A DNA stretch of 64,000 nt from Microvirga arabica (lineage in GTDB: Bacteria; Pseudomonadota; Alphaproteobacteria; Rhizobiales; Beijerinckiaceae), in the NCBI RefSeq assembly GCF_016811235.1, contig NZ_JAFBID010000010.1, positions 62,001-126,000 on the forward strand, given 5' to 3'. Shown here piece by piece: positions 1-8,576 of this stretch; within the stretch, counting starts at the first letter, position 1, and the number at the start of each line of letters is the position of its first letter. The translations under genes and the position numbers were made by a program. The notes below the pieces were generated by a model. The model had not been told where the DNA came from. It saw nothing but the letters and a program-made list of their open reading frames with translations, and searched no databases.

Positions 1-501
1 TTCTCCTATCTGTTCCTCTGGCTCGTGAACCCGGGAGCCTGGCCGCCGCAGGGCATCCGTGTTCCGGATTGGATCTGGCCCGCTCTCTCAGGTCTCCTTT
101 ACTGCGCCAGCGCGGTGCTGATCGCCGTTGCCAGCCGGAGGCTGCGCGGCGAGGACCGGCGCAAGCCGCGTTCGGTGCCGGTGCTGATCGGGGTCGCGCT
201 CCTGCTCGTGGGCGGGGCATCGGCGGTCGATCTGTGGGCGCAGTGGCAGACCGATCTGAGTCCGTCGGCTCATGCCTACGGGGCAGCCGTCTATGCTATC
301 ATGTCCCTGCAGATCTTCTTCGTGATGACGACCCTCGTCATGGGCGCCTACACCATCGCCCGCTGGCTCGCGGGCAAGCTCGACAGCGTGCGCCGGACGA
401 CCTTCGATAACACCATGCTGTTCTGGTACTACACGGCAGGCCAGGGGCTGGTCGGCCTTCTCGTGGTCCACGGATACCCGCGCCTGACCGGGGGGATCTA
501 G
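1..501 (+). CDS. Cytochrome oxidase subunit I/III fusion, C-terminal part (cut by window edge)
   Basis: The reading frame is already open at base 1 and stops at 501, so only about 166 C-terminal residues are present. They show four hydrophobic helices and look like the last part of heme-copper oxidase subunit III: a histidine-containing SAHAYGAA stretch before a helix, and a final FWYYTAGQGLVG helix. Subunit III-like tails of this type are commonly fused to subunit I in alphaproteobacterial alternative oxidases; the fusion itself lies outside the window, so that part is inference. An internal GTG at 25 is not the true start. The stop is one base before the next ATG, suggesting one transcript. 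The role would be proton-pumping oxygen reduction in the inner membrane. Confidence 0.75.
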   Translation, partial: FSYLFLWLVNPGAWPPQGIRVPDWIWPALSGLLYCASAVLIAVASRRLRGEDRRKPRSVPVLIGVALLLVGGASAVDLWAQWQTDLSPSAHAYGAAVYAIMSLQIFFVMTTLVMGAYTIARWLAGKLDSVRRTTFDNTMLFWYYTAGQGLVGLLVVHGYPRLTGGI

Positions 502-502
502 C

Positions 503-862
503 ATGACAGGGCGGCGGACAGGACAGGTTCTTCTGGCGCTTGGCGGCATGATCGCCTGGGCCGTGCAGTTCACCGTCATCTACGGAGCGACATCGACCCT
601 GTGCGGCCGTGGATGGGCAGACGCGACGCTTCTTGGCGTCGGGGTCGTTCAATTCACGATCCTCGCAGCCACCATCGCAGCTTTCGTGCCCGCGGCGATC
701 CTGCTGGTCGTCTCGCTACGCGAGGAACGGCAAAGGCGAGATCAGCCAGCCTCGGCAACGGACAGCTTCTTGAGCCAGGCAAGTGTGCTCATCAACGGCC
801 TCTCGCTTGTCGCGATCCTCTGGAATGGCGTACCGGCCTTCATCCTTCCAGCCTGCGCATAG
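503..862 (+). CDS. Small membrane protein downstream of the oxidase gene
   Basis: A 119-residue protein with three predicted membrane helices at about 11-31, 47-71 and 93-115 and a short charged loop (REERQRRDQ) between the last two. The ATG lies one base after the upstream stop, so it is almost certainly co-translated with the oxidase gene. I do not recognise a catalytic motif. Position suggests an oxidase accessory or assembly role, which is an inference from context only. Confidence 0.7.
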   Translation: MTGRRTGQVLLALGGMIAWAVQFTVIYGATSTLCGRGWADATLLGVGVVQFTILAATIAAFVPAAILLVVSLREERQRRDQPASATDSFLSQASVLINGLSLVAILWNGVPAFILPACA

Positions 863-993
863 ATTCTACGAACCAGGGACTCACCAGGTTGAGTAACCGG
901 TACGGTTTGCTTTTAGTCTGCGCAGACTTGGGGGCCATGCCTAGTGCATTGAACCCGCCCGGTAAGCGGCGATCACGAGCGTCTTTCGCATCG

Positions 994-2487
994 TCAGCGC
1001 CTCTCCATGATGACGTAGAGACCTTCCACCGGCCGTCCTGCCTCAAGCCGAATTTTGCTCGTGGTAGCTTCAAGGATAGTGAAATCGCCGGCCTTCGCTT
1101 TGAGGTATCCAAGGGAGTGGGCGAAGCGGCCGGAGGGCTGCAGCGTGTAGCCGTCTCCTGCGGCGACCTCGATGCTCAAGGCGAACAGGCCCCCTTGCAC
1201 CATGGCACCGGCTGCGGCGCGCAGGAGCGGTCCGAGATCGCCGAAATAGATCAGCGAATCCGCCGCGAAAATGAGATCGAACCGGTTCGAGTTCGCCTCG
1301 AGATAAGCTACAGCCTCCGCCTTGACGAGTTCGGTGTATCCATCGCGCTTGGCGGCCTCAGCCAGCATGCCTGACGAGATGTCGACGCCGGTCAGCATCG
1401 GGCCGAACTGCGCCAGTTCCCCGGCGGCCAACCCGGTGCCGCATCCCAGGTCGAGCATGTGCTTGAAGCCGGTCCGGTGCCCAGCCAGAAGCTTCGTCAT
1501 CTGGCGTGGACCATCGTACTGGAGTGTCGCAAGCAGTTTGCTGTCGAACTGTGGCGCGAACTGATCGAAATAGGTTTCGATATACTCCGCAGGAGCGGCC
1601 GTCATGCTCCGTCCGAGAACGGCATCGAGCAGATAGCGCCTGACCGGGTCGTCGGGCTTCTCGGCAAGCCGCATCCGGCCGATCTCGGCGGCCGCTTCGA
1701 GATGGCCGGAGGCACTGAGAACCGAGAAAGCATCCCGTGCGATGATGTCGAGATCCTCGCGGTCCTCGCCTGCAATCTCATTGTAGTCTCGCAGAGCCTC
1801 CTGAACGCGGCCATCAATCATCGTCTGGAACGTCATAGCGCGTGCCCGCTTCTGCAAGGCTGCCGGATCGAGCGGCAACGTCAGCCGTGCGGCTTCGCCA
1901 AATGCTTCCGCGCAGCCCGCGAAATCCGATGCAATGAAGCACAGGTGCCCGAGGGCATAATGCGCCAGGCCATTGACGGGATCGAGCGCGACGGAGGCTC
2001 GCACGGCCGCCAGGGCCTCCTGGTAGTGTTTTTTCCTGAACAGCAGCAGTCCAAGCCCAAGATGGGCAGCGGCGGCGTCCGGATTGAGAGCGACCGTTCG
2101 CCGATAGGCGTCCTCAGCGGTTTCGCTATCGTCCAGCCGGTCCGCCACGCTGGCAAGCGTCTGCCAGGATTGGGAATTGTGCGGATTGATCTGAAGGGAT
2201 GTCCGTATTGCCGTCAGCGCCTGCTCGTCACGATCCGAACCGCTGTAGACGCTTGCCAGATCGCGCCAGATGTCAGGATCTCGGGGCATCAGAGAAAGAG
2301 CGGCCTCAAAGGTTCGGGCGGCCGTGTCAAAACGTCCGTTCTCCCAGTGAACAAGACCAAGCTTCCGCAAAGCAGGAGCCGGATGTCCGAATTGACTGAC
2401 GATGCGGCCGAAGTCCGGCAGGCTCGCCTGCAGGTTGGCTACCAGTGCCATTGTAACACTGACGGCAGGGAGTTGGATGTTCGTCAT
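994..2487 (-). CDS. TPR-repeat SAM-dependent methyltransferase
   Basis: About 497 residues. Residues roughly 40-200 form tetratricopeptide repeats (recurrent A..A...NP/DP signatures such as LQINPHNSQ and VALNPDAAA). The C-terminal ~200 residues are a class I methyltransferase with motif I DLGCGTGLAAGEL near residue 343, followed by the acidic GVDIS strand end. Substrate is unknown; TPR-methyltransferase fusions often act on proteins or small metabolites. The frame stays open further upstream, but the MTNIQL start fits the onset of the TPR-like sequence; there is no strong Shine-Dalgarno so the start is uncertain. It stands alone, convergent with the oxidase cluster. Confidence 0.8.
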   Translation of the reverse strand: MTNIQLPAVSVTMALVANLQASLPDFGRIVSQFGHPAPALRKLGLVHWENGRFDTAARTFEAALSLMPRDPDIWRDLASVYSGSDRDEQALTAIRTSLQINPHNSQSWQTLASVADRLDDSETAEDAYRRTVALNPDAAAAHLGLGLLLFRKKHYQEALAAVRASVALDPVNGLAHYALGHLCFIASDFAGCAEAFGEAARLTLPLDPAALQKRARAMTFQTMIDGRVQEALRDYNEIAGEDREDLDIIARDAFSVLSASGHLEAAAEIGRMRLAEKPDDPVRRYLLDAVLGRSMTAAPAEYIETYFDQFAPQFDSKLLATLQYDGPRQMTKLLAGHRTGFKHMLDLGCGTGLAAGELAQFGPMLTGVDISSGMLAEAAKRDGYTELVKAEAVAYLEANSNRFDLIFAADSLIYFGDLGPLLRAAAGAMVQGGLFALSIEVAAGDGYTLQPSGRFAHSLGYLKAKAGDFTILEATTSKIRLEAGRPVEGLYVIMERR

Positions 2488-2672
2488 GGAAAGGATCCGA
2501 ATGTCTGTACAGGCTGAAGCCAAGTCATGGGGAGGATAATTACACCCACTGGCTTTGCTGGGCCTTGCGGGCCGATGTGTACGGATTTCGGATTTGAGCC
2601 TGCGCATGCAGCGCGTCGTCATGGCCGTGCCTGCTGGCCCAGGGGCATCCCCAAGGCTGGTTTGGCCGCTTA

Positions 2673-3575
2673 TTACATCTCGCTGAAGTGCCGGAGCATC
2701 CGCTCCGTATTCGCTTCTAGGCCTGTAAAATGCTGGAAGGCCCCGATGGCCTGAAAGACAGCCATGCCACCCCCTGACATGGTGCGGCAGCCGCGGACAC
2801 GGGCCTGGCGCAGCAGTTCCGTTTCGAGCGGGAAATAAACAATGTCGGCAACCCACAGGTCGGAGCGTAGCAGGCCCGCGGGAATCGCCATGCCCGGGTA
2901 CTTTGCCATGCCCAGCGGCGTCGTGTTGACCATACCGTCGGCCAAAACCAGTGCCTCGCCGGGCACGGTGCCGGAAGAGGCGCGGCCTTTGCCGAACCGT
3001 GCACACAAGGCAGCAGCGAGTTCCCTGGCACGGGCCTCATCCGTGTCGATGATGACGACTTCGCCTGTTCCAAGGGTGAGAAGGGCATGCGCGACCGCTG
3101 CGCCCGCGCCGCCGGCGCCGAACTGGACGACCCGGTCGCGGCGCACGTCGGGCAGTTCGCGCCGGAAGCTCTCGGCAAAGCCCCACCAATCGGTGTTGTG
3201 TCCGATACGACGGCCGCCTGCCAGCACAACCGTGTTCACGGCCCCGAGCGCTGCCGCATCGGGCGACAGCTCGTCGAGAAGAGGAATCACGGCCTGCTTG
3301 CAGGGGTGCGTGATATTGAGCCCGGCGAAGCCGAAGCGCTGGGCGGCTGTAAGGATCTCCGGGAGCGCATCCGCACCAAGGCCGAGCACCTCCAGGTCGA
3401 TCAGCTTGTAGACATAGCGCAAACCCTGCTCGGCGCCTTCCCGCTCGTGGAGGGCAGGGGTCCGGGACTCCTGAATACCCGTGCCCACCAAGCCGACAAG
3501 GACGGCTGGCCGGCGCCATGGGCCTGAGGCCTCACCGGTCGAGAATTTCGGTTCAGGTGAGAGGCCGCTTGCCAT
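2673..3575 (-). CDS. Quinate/shikimate dehydrogenase, AroE family (catabolic type)
   Basis: A 300-residue AroE-fold enzyme that interconverts shikimate and 3-dehydroshikimate and, in catabolic members, quinate and 3-dehydroquinate. The N-terminal substrate segment reads IQESRTPALHE, a variant of the biosynthetic SxSPxxHN motif. The catalytic lysine is K93 in NITHPCK, the catalytic Asp is D129 in HNTDWWG, and a Rossmann GAGGAGAA loop follows near 155. It is the last gene of a leftward operon behind aroQ (5-base gap) and the TRAP transporter genes. That context and the variant N-terminus favour a catabolic rather than biosynthetic role. Cofactor preference (NAD or NADP) and quinate versus shikimate specificity cannot be read with certainty. 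Confidence 0.87.
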   Translation of the reverse strand: MASGLSPEPKFSTGEASGPWRRPAVLVGLVGTGIQESRTPALHEREGAEQGLRYVYKLIDLEVLGLGADALPEILTAAQRFGFAGLNITHPCKQAVIPLLDELSPDAAALGAVNTVVLAGGRRIGHNTDWWGFAESFRRELPDVRRDRVVQFGAGGAGAAVAHALLTLGTGEVVIIDTDEARARELAAALCARFGKGRASSGTVPGEALVLADGMVNTTPLGMAKYPGMAIPAGLLRSDLWVADIVYFPLETELLRQARVRGCRTMSGGGMAVFQAIGAFQHFTGLEANTERMLRHFSEM

Positions 3576-3580
3576 GCGTT

Positions 3581-4036
3581 TCAGGCCTTTGCCGGCAGGG
3601 TGCCGATCATGTCGAGCATGCAGCGTACGGCAATCGGATAGCCCTTGGTCCCGAGGCCTGCGATGACGGCGGTCGCCACCGGGGAGACGTAGGACTTGTG
3701 ATAGATTGGTTCACGCCGGTGGATATTCGAGATGTGCAGCTCGATGAGCGGACCTGAAAACATCTTCAGGGCATCCATGATCGCCATGGAGGTGAAGGTG
3801 AAGGCAGCCGGGTTGATGATGATCCCGCGGCCCTCGTCGATTGCCTCATGAACCCAGTCGATGAGCTCATACTCACGGTTCGACTGCCGGAAAATGATCG
3901 GATGACCGGAGGCGGCATCCCTGCACATGGCCTCCACTTCGGCCAGGGTCACCCGCCCGTAGATGTCGGGTTCGCGCGTTCCGAGGCGGTTGAGATTGGG
4001 CCCGTTGAGGATGTAGATCGGCTTGCTCATCGGCAT
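3581..4036 (-). CDS. aroQ: Type II 3-dehydroquinate dehydratase
   Basis: A 151-residue protein of usual length for the dodecameric type II dehydroquinase that dehydrates 3-dehydroquinate to 3-dehydroshikimate. Visible signatures are the N-terminal NGPNLNRLGTREPDIYG block with the catalytic tyrosine, QSNREYELIDWVHEA, and the histidine-bearing HISNIHRREPIYHKSYVSP block. It lies between the TRAP permease gene and the dehydrogenase on the same strand with a gap of only 5 bases to the dehydrogenase. Here it would serve quinate breakdown; it may be a second copy beside a housekeeping aroQ or aroD elsewhere, which this window cannot show. Confidence 0.93.
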   Translation of the reverse strand: MPMSKPIYILNGPNLNRLGTREPDIYGRVTLAEVEAMCRDAASGHPIIFRQSNREYELIDWVHEAIDEGRGIIINPAAFTFTSMAIMDALKMFSGPLIELHISNIHRREPIYHKSYVSPVATAVIAGLGTKGYPIAVRCMLDMIGTLPAKA

Positions 4037-4058
4037 GTGTTCCTGAAAGGCAGCGGGC

Positions 4059-5360
4059 TCAACCCTGGTAGCCGAAGAGGCGCGGCAGCCAGAGGACGGT
4101 TTCGGGCACGAAGGTCAGGATCGCCAAAGCGGCCAGCATCGCAAAGAGGAACGGCATCACGTCGCGCACGATGGAACGCAGCGGCGCCCCTGAGATGTTC
4201 GTCATGATGAATAGCAGCAGCCCATAGGGCGGCGTGATCAGGCCGATCATGATATTGATGACGACCACGACACCGAAATGTACGAGATCGATGCCCAAGG
4301 CCTGAGCCGTCGGGATAAGGACCGGAACCACGATGAGCAGGATCGCCGTTCCTTCCAGCACGCAGCCTAAGAGCAGCAGCAGGACATTGACGAAGATCAG
4401 AAAGCCGATGGGCGACAGGTTCCATCCGGCAAGCAGCGCTTTGACGCCTTCCGGGATGTTCTCGACGGTGACGACGTAGTTGAAGACGAGCGAGCCTGCA
4501 ATCAGCATGCCGATCGACACGCTCGTACGAGCACTGATCGCTAGCGAACTGTAGAAGCCGCGCCAGCTCACGCTGCGGTAAAGGCCGGCCGAGATGAGTA
4601 GGGCGTAGGCCGCTGCCACGGCGGCGGCTTCGGTGGGAGTCATCACGCCGCTGTAGATGCCGCCGAGCAGAACGACCGGCATCATCAGGGAGGGAAATGC
4701 GTCCAAGGTGATCCGCGGCAGCTTGCGCAGGGGCACCGGCTTCTCGACAGGAAAGTTCCTGCGGCGGGCCGTGATGGCCACGATGATCATCTGGCCCAGC
4801 GCCATCAGCAATCCTGGGATGACACCGCCGAGAAACAGGAAGCCGATGGATGCGTCGGACACCAGAGCGTAGAGCACCATGGGAATGGACGGCGGGATGA
4901 TCGGCCCGATCACGGATGAAACGGCTGTCGTGGCGGCCGCGTAGCTTGGCGTATAGCGGCCGTCCCGGGCCATCATGGCCTGCATCATGCGTCCCGTGCC
5001 GGCGGCATCCGCGATGGCTGAGCCGGACATGCCAGCGAAGATGATGCTCTGCAGGATGTTGACCTGGGCGAGGCCGCCGCGGAACCGGCCCACTAGGGCA
5101 TTGCAGAATGTCATGAGCCTGTCGGTCATGCTGCCGATGTTCATGAATTCCGCCGCCAGGATGAACAGTGGCACCGACAGGATGATGTAGTTGGAATACA
5201 TGCCGTTGAGCAGCTGCTCGGCGGCGGTTCCCATATCCAATCCTGCAAGCAGCAGGTAGAGAATCGACCCAGCGATCATCGCATGGCCGATGGGAAGACC
5301 AAGGAAGGCGAGTGCCGTGATCGCGACGAGGGCGAGCGAGAATGGGCTTGTTAGGTTCAT
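4059..5360 (-). CDS. dctM: TRAP transporter large permease subunit (DctM family)
   Basis: A 433-residue, roughly 12-helix inner-membrane protein typical of the DctM subunit, with the family-typical GMSGSAIADAAGTG and IPPSIPMVLYA segments. It shares a 4-base overlap (ATGA) with the small subunit gene upstream and is followed by aroQ 22 bases on. It moves substrate captured by the DctP protein using a cation gradient. Given the neighbours, quinate, shikimate or dehydroshikimate is the likely cargo (inference). Confidence 0.93.
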   Translation of the reverse strand: MNLTSPFSLALVAITALAFLGLPIGHAMIAGSILYLLLAGLDMGTAAEQLLNGMYSNYIILSVPLFILAAEFMNIGSMTDRLMTFCNALVGRFRGGLAQVNILQSIIFAGMSGSAIADAAGTGRMMQAMMARDGRYTPSYAAATTAVSSVIGPIIPPSIPMVLYALVSDASIGFLFLGGVIPGLLMALGQMIIVAITARRRNFPVEKPVPLRKLPRITLDAFPSLMMPVVLLGGIYSGVMTPTEAAAVAAAYALLISAGLYRSVSWRGFYSSLAISARTSVSIGMLIAGSLVFNYVVTVENIPEGVKALLAGWNLSPIGFLIFVNVLLLLLGCVLEGTAILLIVVPVLIPTAQALGIDLVHFGVVVVINIMIGLITPPYGLLLFIMTNISGAPLRSIVRDVMPFLFAMLAALAILTFVPETVLWLPRLFGYQG

Positions 5361-5911
5361 ACGCCGGAACTCGCTTTGGTAGGGTCGAATTCATCCGGCG
5401 CCACGCCCCGCATGGCCTGCCAAGCGATCCAGATGTAGCGGACGATGGTGGCGACCGCGAAGACGATGTAGATCGAGAACAGCCAGTCGAACCGGATCTT
5501 GAGATAGCTTGTTCTCTCCACCTTCATGAAGGTGACGTAATCGGCGACGGCCGGGAGAGAGACGGCGTACAGCGCGATCAGAGCGAATGCAGTGACGAGC
5601 GCCATCACGCGTCGAGGTCCAGGCCCGACTGCCCCGTAGATGATGTCGAAGCGAATTTCCTCTCGTTCGGTGATGACGAATGAGGCGCCCCAGAGAACGA
5701 GCCAAATCCACAGGATCACGCTGATCTCATGCGTCCAGCCGATTGGAAGCTCCAGAACATACCGGAAGGCGATCTGCAGGAGGAAGGCGGCGAACATCGC
5801 GGCCAGCATGGCGGTTGCGATATTTTCCGCGCGCCGGGCAAACCACGGGCCGATCGCTCGCAATGATGAGGTCATGAAGGCGTTCCTTCGCGAGAAGGCA
5901 AAGAGTGTCAA
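5357..5911 (-). CDS. dctQ: TRAP transporter small permease subunit (DctQ family)
   Basis: A 184-residue protein with four membrane helices, including the family-typical HEISVILWIWLVLWGASFV segment. The end overlaps the start of dctM by 4 bases, indicating translational coupling. It sits 59 bases downstream of dctP, separated by a hairpin followed by a T-run. The start at 5911 gives a short basic cytoplasmic N-terminus before the first helix. Confidence 0.9.
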   Translation of the reverse strand: MTLFAFSRRNAFMTSSLRAIGPWFARRAENIATAMLAAMFAAFLLQIAFRYVLELPIGWTHEISVILWIWLVLWGASFVITEREEIRFDIIYGAVGPGPRRVMALVTAFALIALYAVSLPAVADYVTFMKVERTSYLKIRFDWLFSIYIVFAVATIVRYIWIAWQAMRGVAPDEFDPTKASSGV

Positions 5912-5920
5912 AGATTATTC

Positions 5921-5958
5921 ATAAAAAGAGGGCCGCCGGGCACATCGTCCCGGCGGCC
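5921..5958 (-). terminator. Intrinsic terminator/attenuator between dctP and dctQ
   Basis: On the minus strand a perfect 10-bp stem (GGCCGCCGGG with CCCGGCGGCC, 8-base loop) is followed by CTCTTTTTAT. It lies directly after the dctP stop and before dctQ in the same operon, so partial termination or 3' end protection would give more binding protein than permease, a known arrangement in transport operons. Confidence 0.75.
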
Positions 5959-5970
5959 AAGGCATTCACC

Positions 5971-6963
5971 TTACATGGCGTCGATCTTGTCCAGCATGCC
6001 TGCCGGCCAGCTCTTTGCTAGATCGGACGCGAGATACTTCTTTTGCGCGAAATCGCGGAAGGCCTTCAGGTCGGGAGTATAGACCTCGAGCCCTCGCTCC
6101 TTGAACGAGGTTGCGAGCTGTGCCTCCTGCTTCAGGTGCTCCTGCGTGCTCCACTCGATCGCCTTGTCGGCGGCTGCCTGGAAGGCTGCCTTCTTCTCCG
6201 GCGACAGGCCATCCCACACCTTGTTGGACACGGCCAGAAGATCGAAGCCGACAAGGTGGGAGGTGAGGGCGATCTGCGACATCACCTCGTAGAACTTCAT
6301 GTTCTGCACGTTCGGCAGCGGGTTATCCTGTCCGTCGATGGCGCCGGTCTGCAGCCCGGTATAGACCTCCGCATAGGCCATCGGCGTGGGGTTGGCACCA
6401 AGGGACTGGCCCAGGAACTGCCAGGCGTCGCCGCCGGGCATGCGCAGCTTGATGCCAGCCAGATCTTCGGGCTTGTTGATCTTCTTGTTGGGCTTTAGGC
6501 CCACATGGCGTGCACCGAAATAGGTGGGCCCAAGGATGTGGATGCCGAGCTTTTCAGAGGCCATCTTCTTGAGCTGCTGGCCTACATCGCTGGCGAACAC
6601 TTTTTTCAGATGATCCGCATCGCGGAACAGATAGGCCGAGGTGACGATGGACCATTCCGGAATCTGATTCGAGATGTCCTGCGGGGCGATGTTGCCCATC
6701 TCGAGGTTGCCGCGCTGCATGGCGACAAGCTCGGTGCCTTGCTTGAACAGGGTGCCGCCGTAATAGGGCTGAAGGGTAAAGCCCTGCGCCTTCACCGCCT
6801 CGCCGAACTGCTTCATCATGTTCGCTCGGATGTCCTGCTCCGAGAAGACGGCCGAGAACCTCAGGTTTGTTGGTGCCTGCGCGGCAGCCAGCCCAGCCGT
6901 GCCCCATGCCAGAAGGGCTGCGCCCGCAGCCATCAGAACACGCCGATTGATGTCGAATCCCAT
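5971..6963 (-). CDS. dctP: TRAP transporter periplasmic solute-binding protein (DctP family)
   Basis: 330 residues. A twin-basic-started signal sequence (INRRVLMAAGAALLAWGTAGLAAAQA) precedes the mature DctP fold with family-typical segments such as KINKPEDLAGIKLRMPG and AYAEVYTGLQTGAIDGQDNP. The ATG at 6963 is chosen because AAGGAGAG lies just upstream; the frame is open 26 codons further but without a signal-like start. It is the first gene of the leftward operon dctP-dctQ-dctM-aroQ-dehydrogenase, and it faces a regulator gene across a 200-base gap. Likely ligands are quinate or shikimate (inference from operon). Confidence 0.92.
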   Translation of the reverse strand: MGFDINRRVLMAAGAALLAWGTAGLAAAQAPTNLRFSAVFSEQDIRANMMKQFGEAVKAQGFTLQPYYGGTLFKQGTELVAMQRGNLEMGNIAPQDISNQIPEWSIVTSAYLFRDADHLKKVFASDVGQQLKKMASEKLGIHILGPTYFGARHVGLKPNKKINKPEDLAGIKLRMPGGDAWQFLGQSLGANPTPMAYAEVYTGLQTGAIDGQDNPLPNVQNMKFYEVMSQIALTSHLVGFDLLAVSNKVWDGLSPEKKAAFQAAADKAIEWSTQEHLKQEAQLATSFKERGLEVYTPDLKAFRDFAQKKYLASDLAKSWPAGMLDKIDAM

Positions 6964-7164
6964 GGTTTCCTCTCCTTCAGGTTGCTGCGCATTCAAGTGC
7001 GTCTTGGCGGGCACTATCGGCTCTGAGGAATACAAAATCAATAGTCATTATGAAAATCATCTGATATTCTAGCATTTAACCTATTATGAGGCTGCTTACT
7101 CCGTGGAAGCGGAGCGGCCCTGGGAGAGTTCAACGATGCCAAGCCATGAAACAGTGGTGGCCGG
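6964..7164. promoter_or_regulatory. Divergent control region dctP / GntR
   Basis: A 201-base gap between divergent genes that is distinctly AT-rich at 7027-7088, unlike the GC-rich surroundings. It holds an 11-base palindrome ATGAAAATCAT at 7050-7060 (arms ATGA and TCAT), a plausible operator for the adjacent FCD regulators. No convincing -35/-10 pair can be fixed by eye; the operator assignment is inference. Confidence 0.45.
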
Positions 7165-7833
7165 ATGAGCATTGAGCTGCTGGCAACATCCATTGCGGAT
7201 CGTGCCTATGAACGGATTCGCGCCGACATCGTGTTTGGGCGGCTCGCGCCCAGAGCACGCCTCCGGTTGGACCAGCTGGCCGGCGCCTATGGCGCGAGTG
7301 TGAGCACCCTGCGGGAGATCCTCAGCAGGCTCTCGTCGGAAGGATTGGTCATTGCCGAGGGACAGCGCGGCTTCCGGGTTGCTCCCGTGTCGCCTGACGG
7401 CTTCGAGGATGTGGCGGCGATGCGGCTGCTCCTGGAGACTTATGCCCTGCCTCTGTCCTTCACCGATGGCGATCTGGAGTGGGAAAGCCGGGTCGTGGCC
7501 GCTCATCACAAGCTCGCCTTCATGGAACGGCGTATGCTGGCCGGAGACCTGGAGGGAATGGAACTTTGGAAACGCTACGACCGCGAGTTCCATCAGACCC
7601 TGATAGAGGCCTGCGGCTCCCAGACCCTGCTCGATCTCTATGGCGGCGTTTTCGACCAGTATCTTCGCTACCAGATGGTGGCTGTCGTCTTCCGTGGTGA
7701 GATCGCGGCCGAGGAACACCGGACGTTGCTCGATTGCGCCCTGACGCGCAATGCCGACAAGGCCTGCACGGTGCTCACTCAGCATGTGAACGGATGCGTG
7801 GCTTACACGCTGGAGAGCGGCGCCTTGACATGA
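7165..7833 (+). CDS. GntR-family regulator, FCD subfamily (first of a pair)
   Basis: 222 residues: an N-terminal winged helix (about 10-75, with YGASVSTLREILSRLSSEGLV as recognition region) and an all-helical FCD ligand domain from about 85 with metal-binding type residues (D..FH in RYDREFHQTL). It is divergent from dctP and its stop overlaps the ATG of a second, clearly paralogous regulator. FCD regulators usually repress catabolic genes until an organic-acid ligand binds; here a quinate-pathway intermediate would be the expected effector (inference). Confidence 0.88.
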   Translation: MSIELLATSIADRAYERIRADIVFGRLAPRARLRLDQLAGAYGASVSTLREILSRLSSEGLVIAEGQRGFRVAPVSPDGFEDVAAMRLLLETYALPLSFTDGDLEWESRVVAAHHKLAFMERRMLAGDLEGMELWKRYDREFHQTLIEACGSQTLLDLYGGVFDQYLRYQMVAVVFRGEIAAEEHRTLLDCALTRNADKACTVLTQHVNGCVAYTLESGALT

Positions 7834-8510
7834 CAAACGATACGCTCGCGATCGAGCAACCCGCCACGGTTGGTGAAAGTGCCTACCGGAAGATCCGGTC
7901 CGATATCGTGTTCGGCCGCCTGGGTCCCAGCAAGAAGCTGAAGCTCGATCGCCTGAAGGCGGATTACGGGGCCAGCGTCAGCACGCTTCGCGAAATCCTG
8001 AACCGCCTCCATTCCGAGCGGCTCGTGGTGGCCGAGGGCCAGAAAGGCTTCGAGGTGGCTCCTGTGTCGATTGCAAACCTGAGGGAGATCGCGGCGCTTC
8101 GGCAACTCCTGGAGGGCAGGGCGCTGGAGCAGTCGTTCCGGGCTGGCGACATGGAATGGGAAGGCCGCGTCGTCGCTGCCCACCATCGGCTTGCCCGAAT
8201 GGAAGAGCGGATGTCTCAAGGGGACAGATCCCAGACCGAGGAATGGAAGCGGTATGACTGGCAGTTCCATCAGGCACTCATCTCTGCCTGCGGATCCAAG
8301 ATGCTGATCGACAACCACGCGGCGGTTTTCGACAAGTACCTGCGCTACCAGATGATCGCCCTGAGCTATCGCGGCGACATTGCTGCCAATGAACATGCCG
8401 AGCTTCTGGAGTGCGCCTTGACGCGGGACGCCGCACGCGCTTGCGAGGTGCTGACGCGCCACGTAGCCGGGGGTGTCGAGCATGCGCTGGCGGCCGGAAC
8501 CATCAGCTGA
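7830..8510 (+). CDS. GntR-family regulator, FCD subfamily (second of a pair)
   Basis: 226 residues, starting at an ATG that overlaps the preceding stop as ATGA. Domain layout matches the gene before it along the whole length (SVSTLREILNRL, VVAHHRLARMEERM, KRYDWQFHQAL, DKYLRYQMIALSYRGDIAA), so the two arose by tandem duplication. A longer reading frame back to 7734 runs inside the first regulator and is not needed. The paralogues may form heterodimers or split sensing of two intermediates; this cannot be decided from sequence. Confidence 0.88.
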   Translation: MTNDTLAIEQPATVGESAYRKIRSDIVFGRLGPSKKLKLDRLKADYGASVSTLREILNRLHSERLVVAEGQKGFEVAPVSIANLREIAALRQLLEGRALEQSFRAGDMEWEGRVVAAHHRLARMEERMSQGDRSQTEEWKRYDWQFHQALISACGSKMLIDNHAAVFDKYLRYQMIALSYRGDIAANEHAELLECALTRDAARACEVLTRHVAGGVEHALAAGTIS

Positions 8511-8576
8511 AGAGAGAAGGAGCCGGCCGGATCGGCACAGGCTCCCGACCACAACCAAGGAAACGGACCGACGAGC

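Noticed and set aside
915..928. 14-base perfect palindrome AGTCTGCGCAGACT as a terminator
   Set aside because: No loop can form and no T-run follows; it may be a protein site or chance.
1459..2517. 352-codon antisense frame over the TPR-methyltransferase
   Set aside because: No recognisable domain; the minus-strand protein has clear TPR and SAM motifs.
2488..3006. N-terminal extension of the TPR-methyltransferase frame
   Set aside because: It runs antisense-like through the dehydrogenase gene in another frame and lacks domain sequence.
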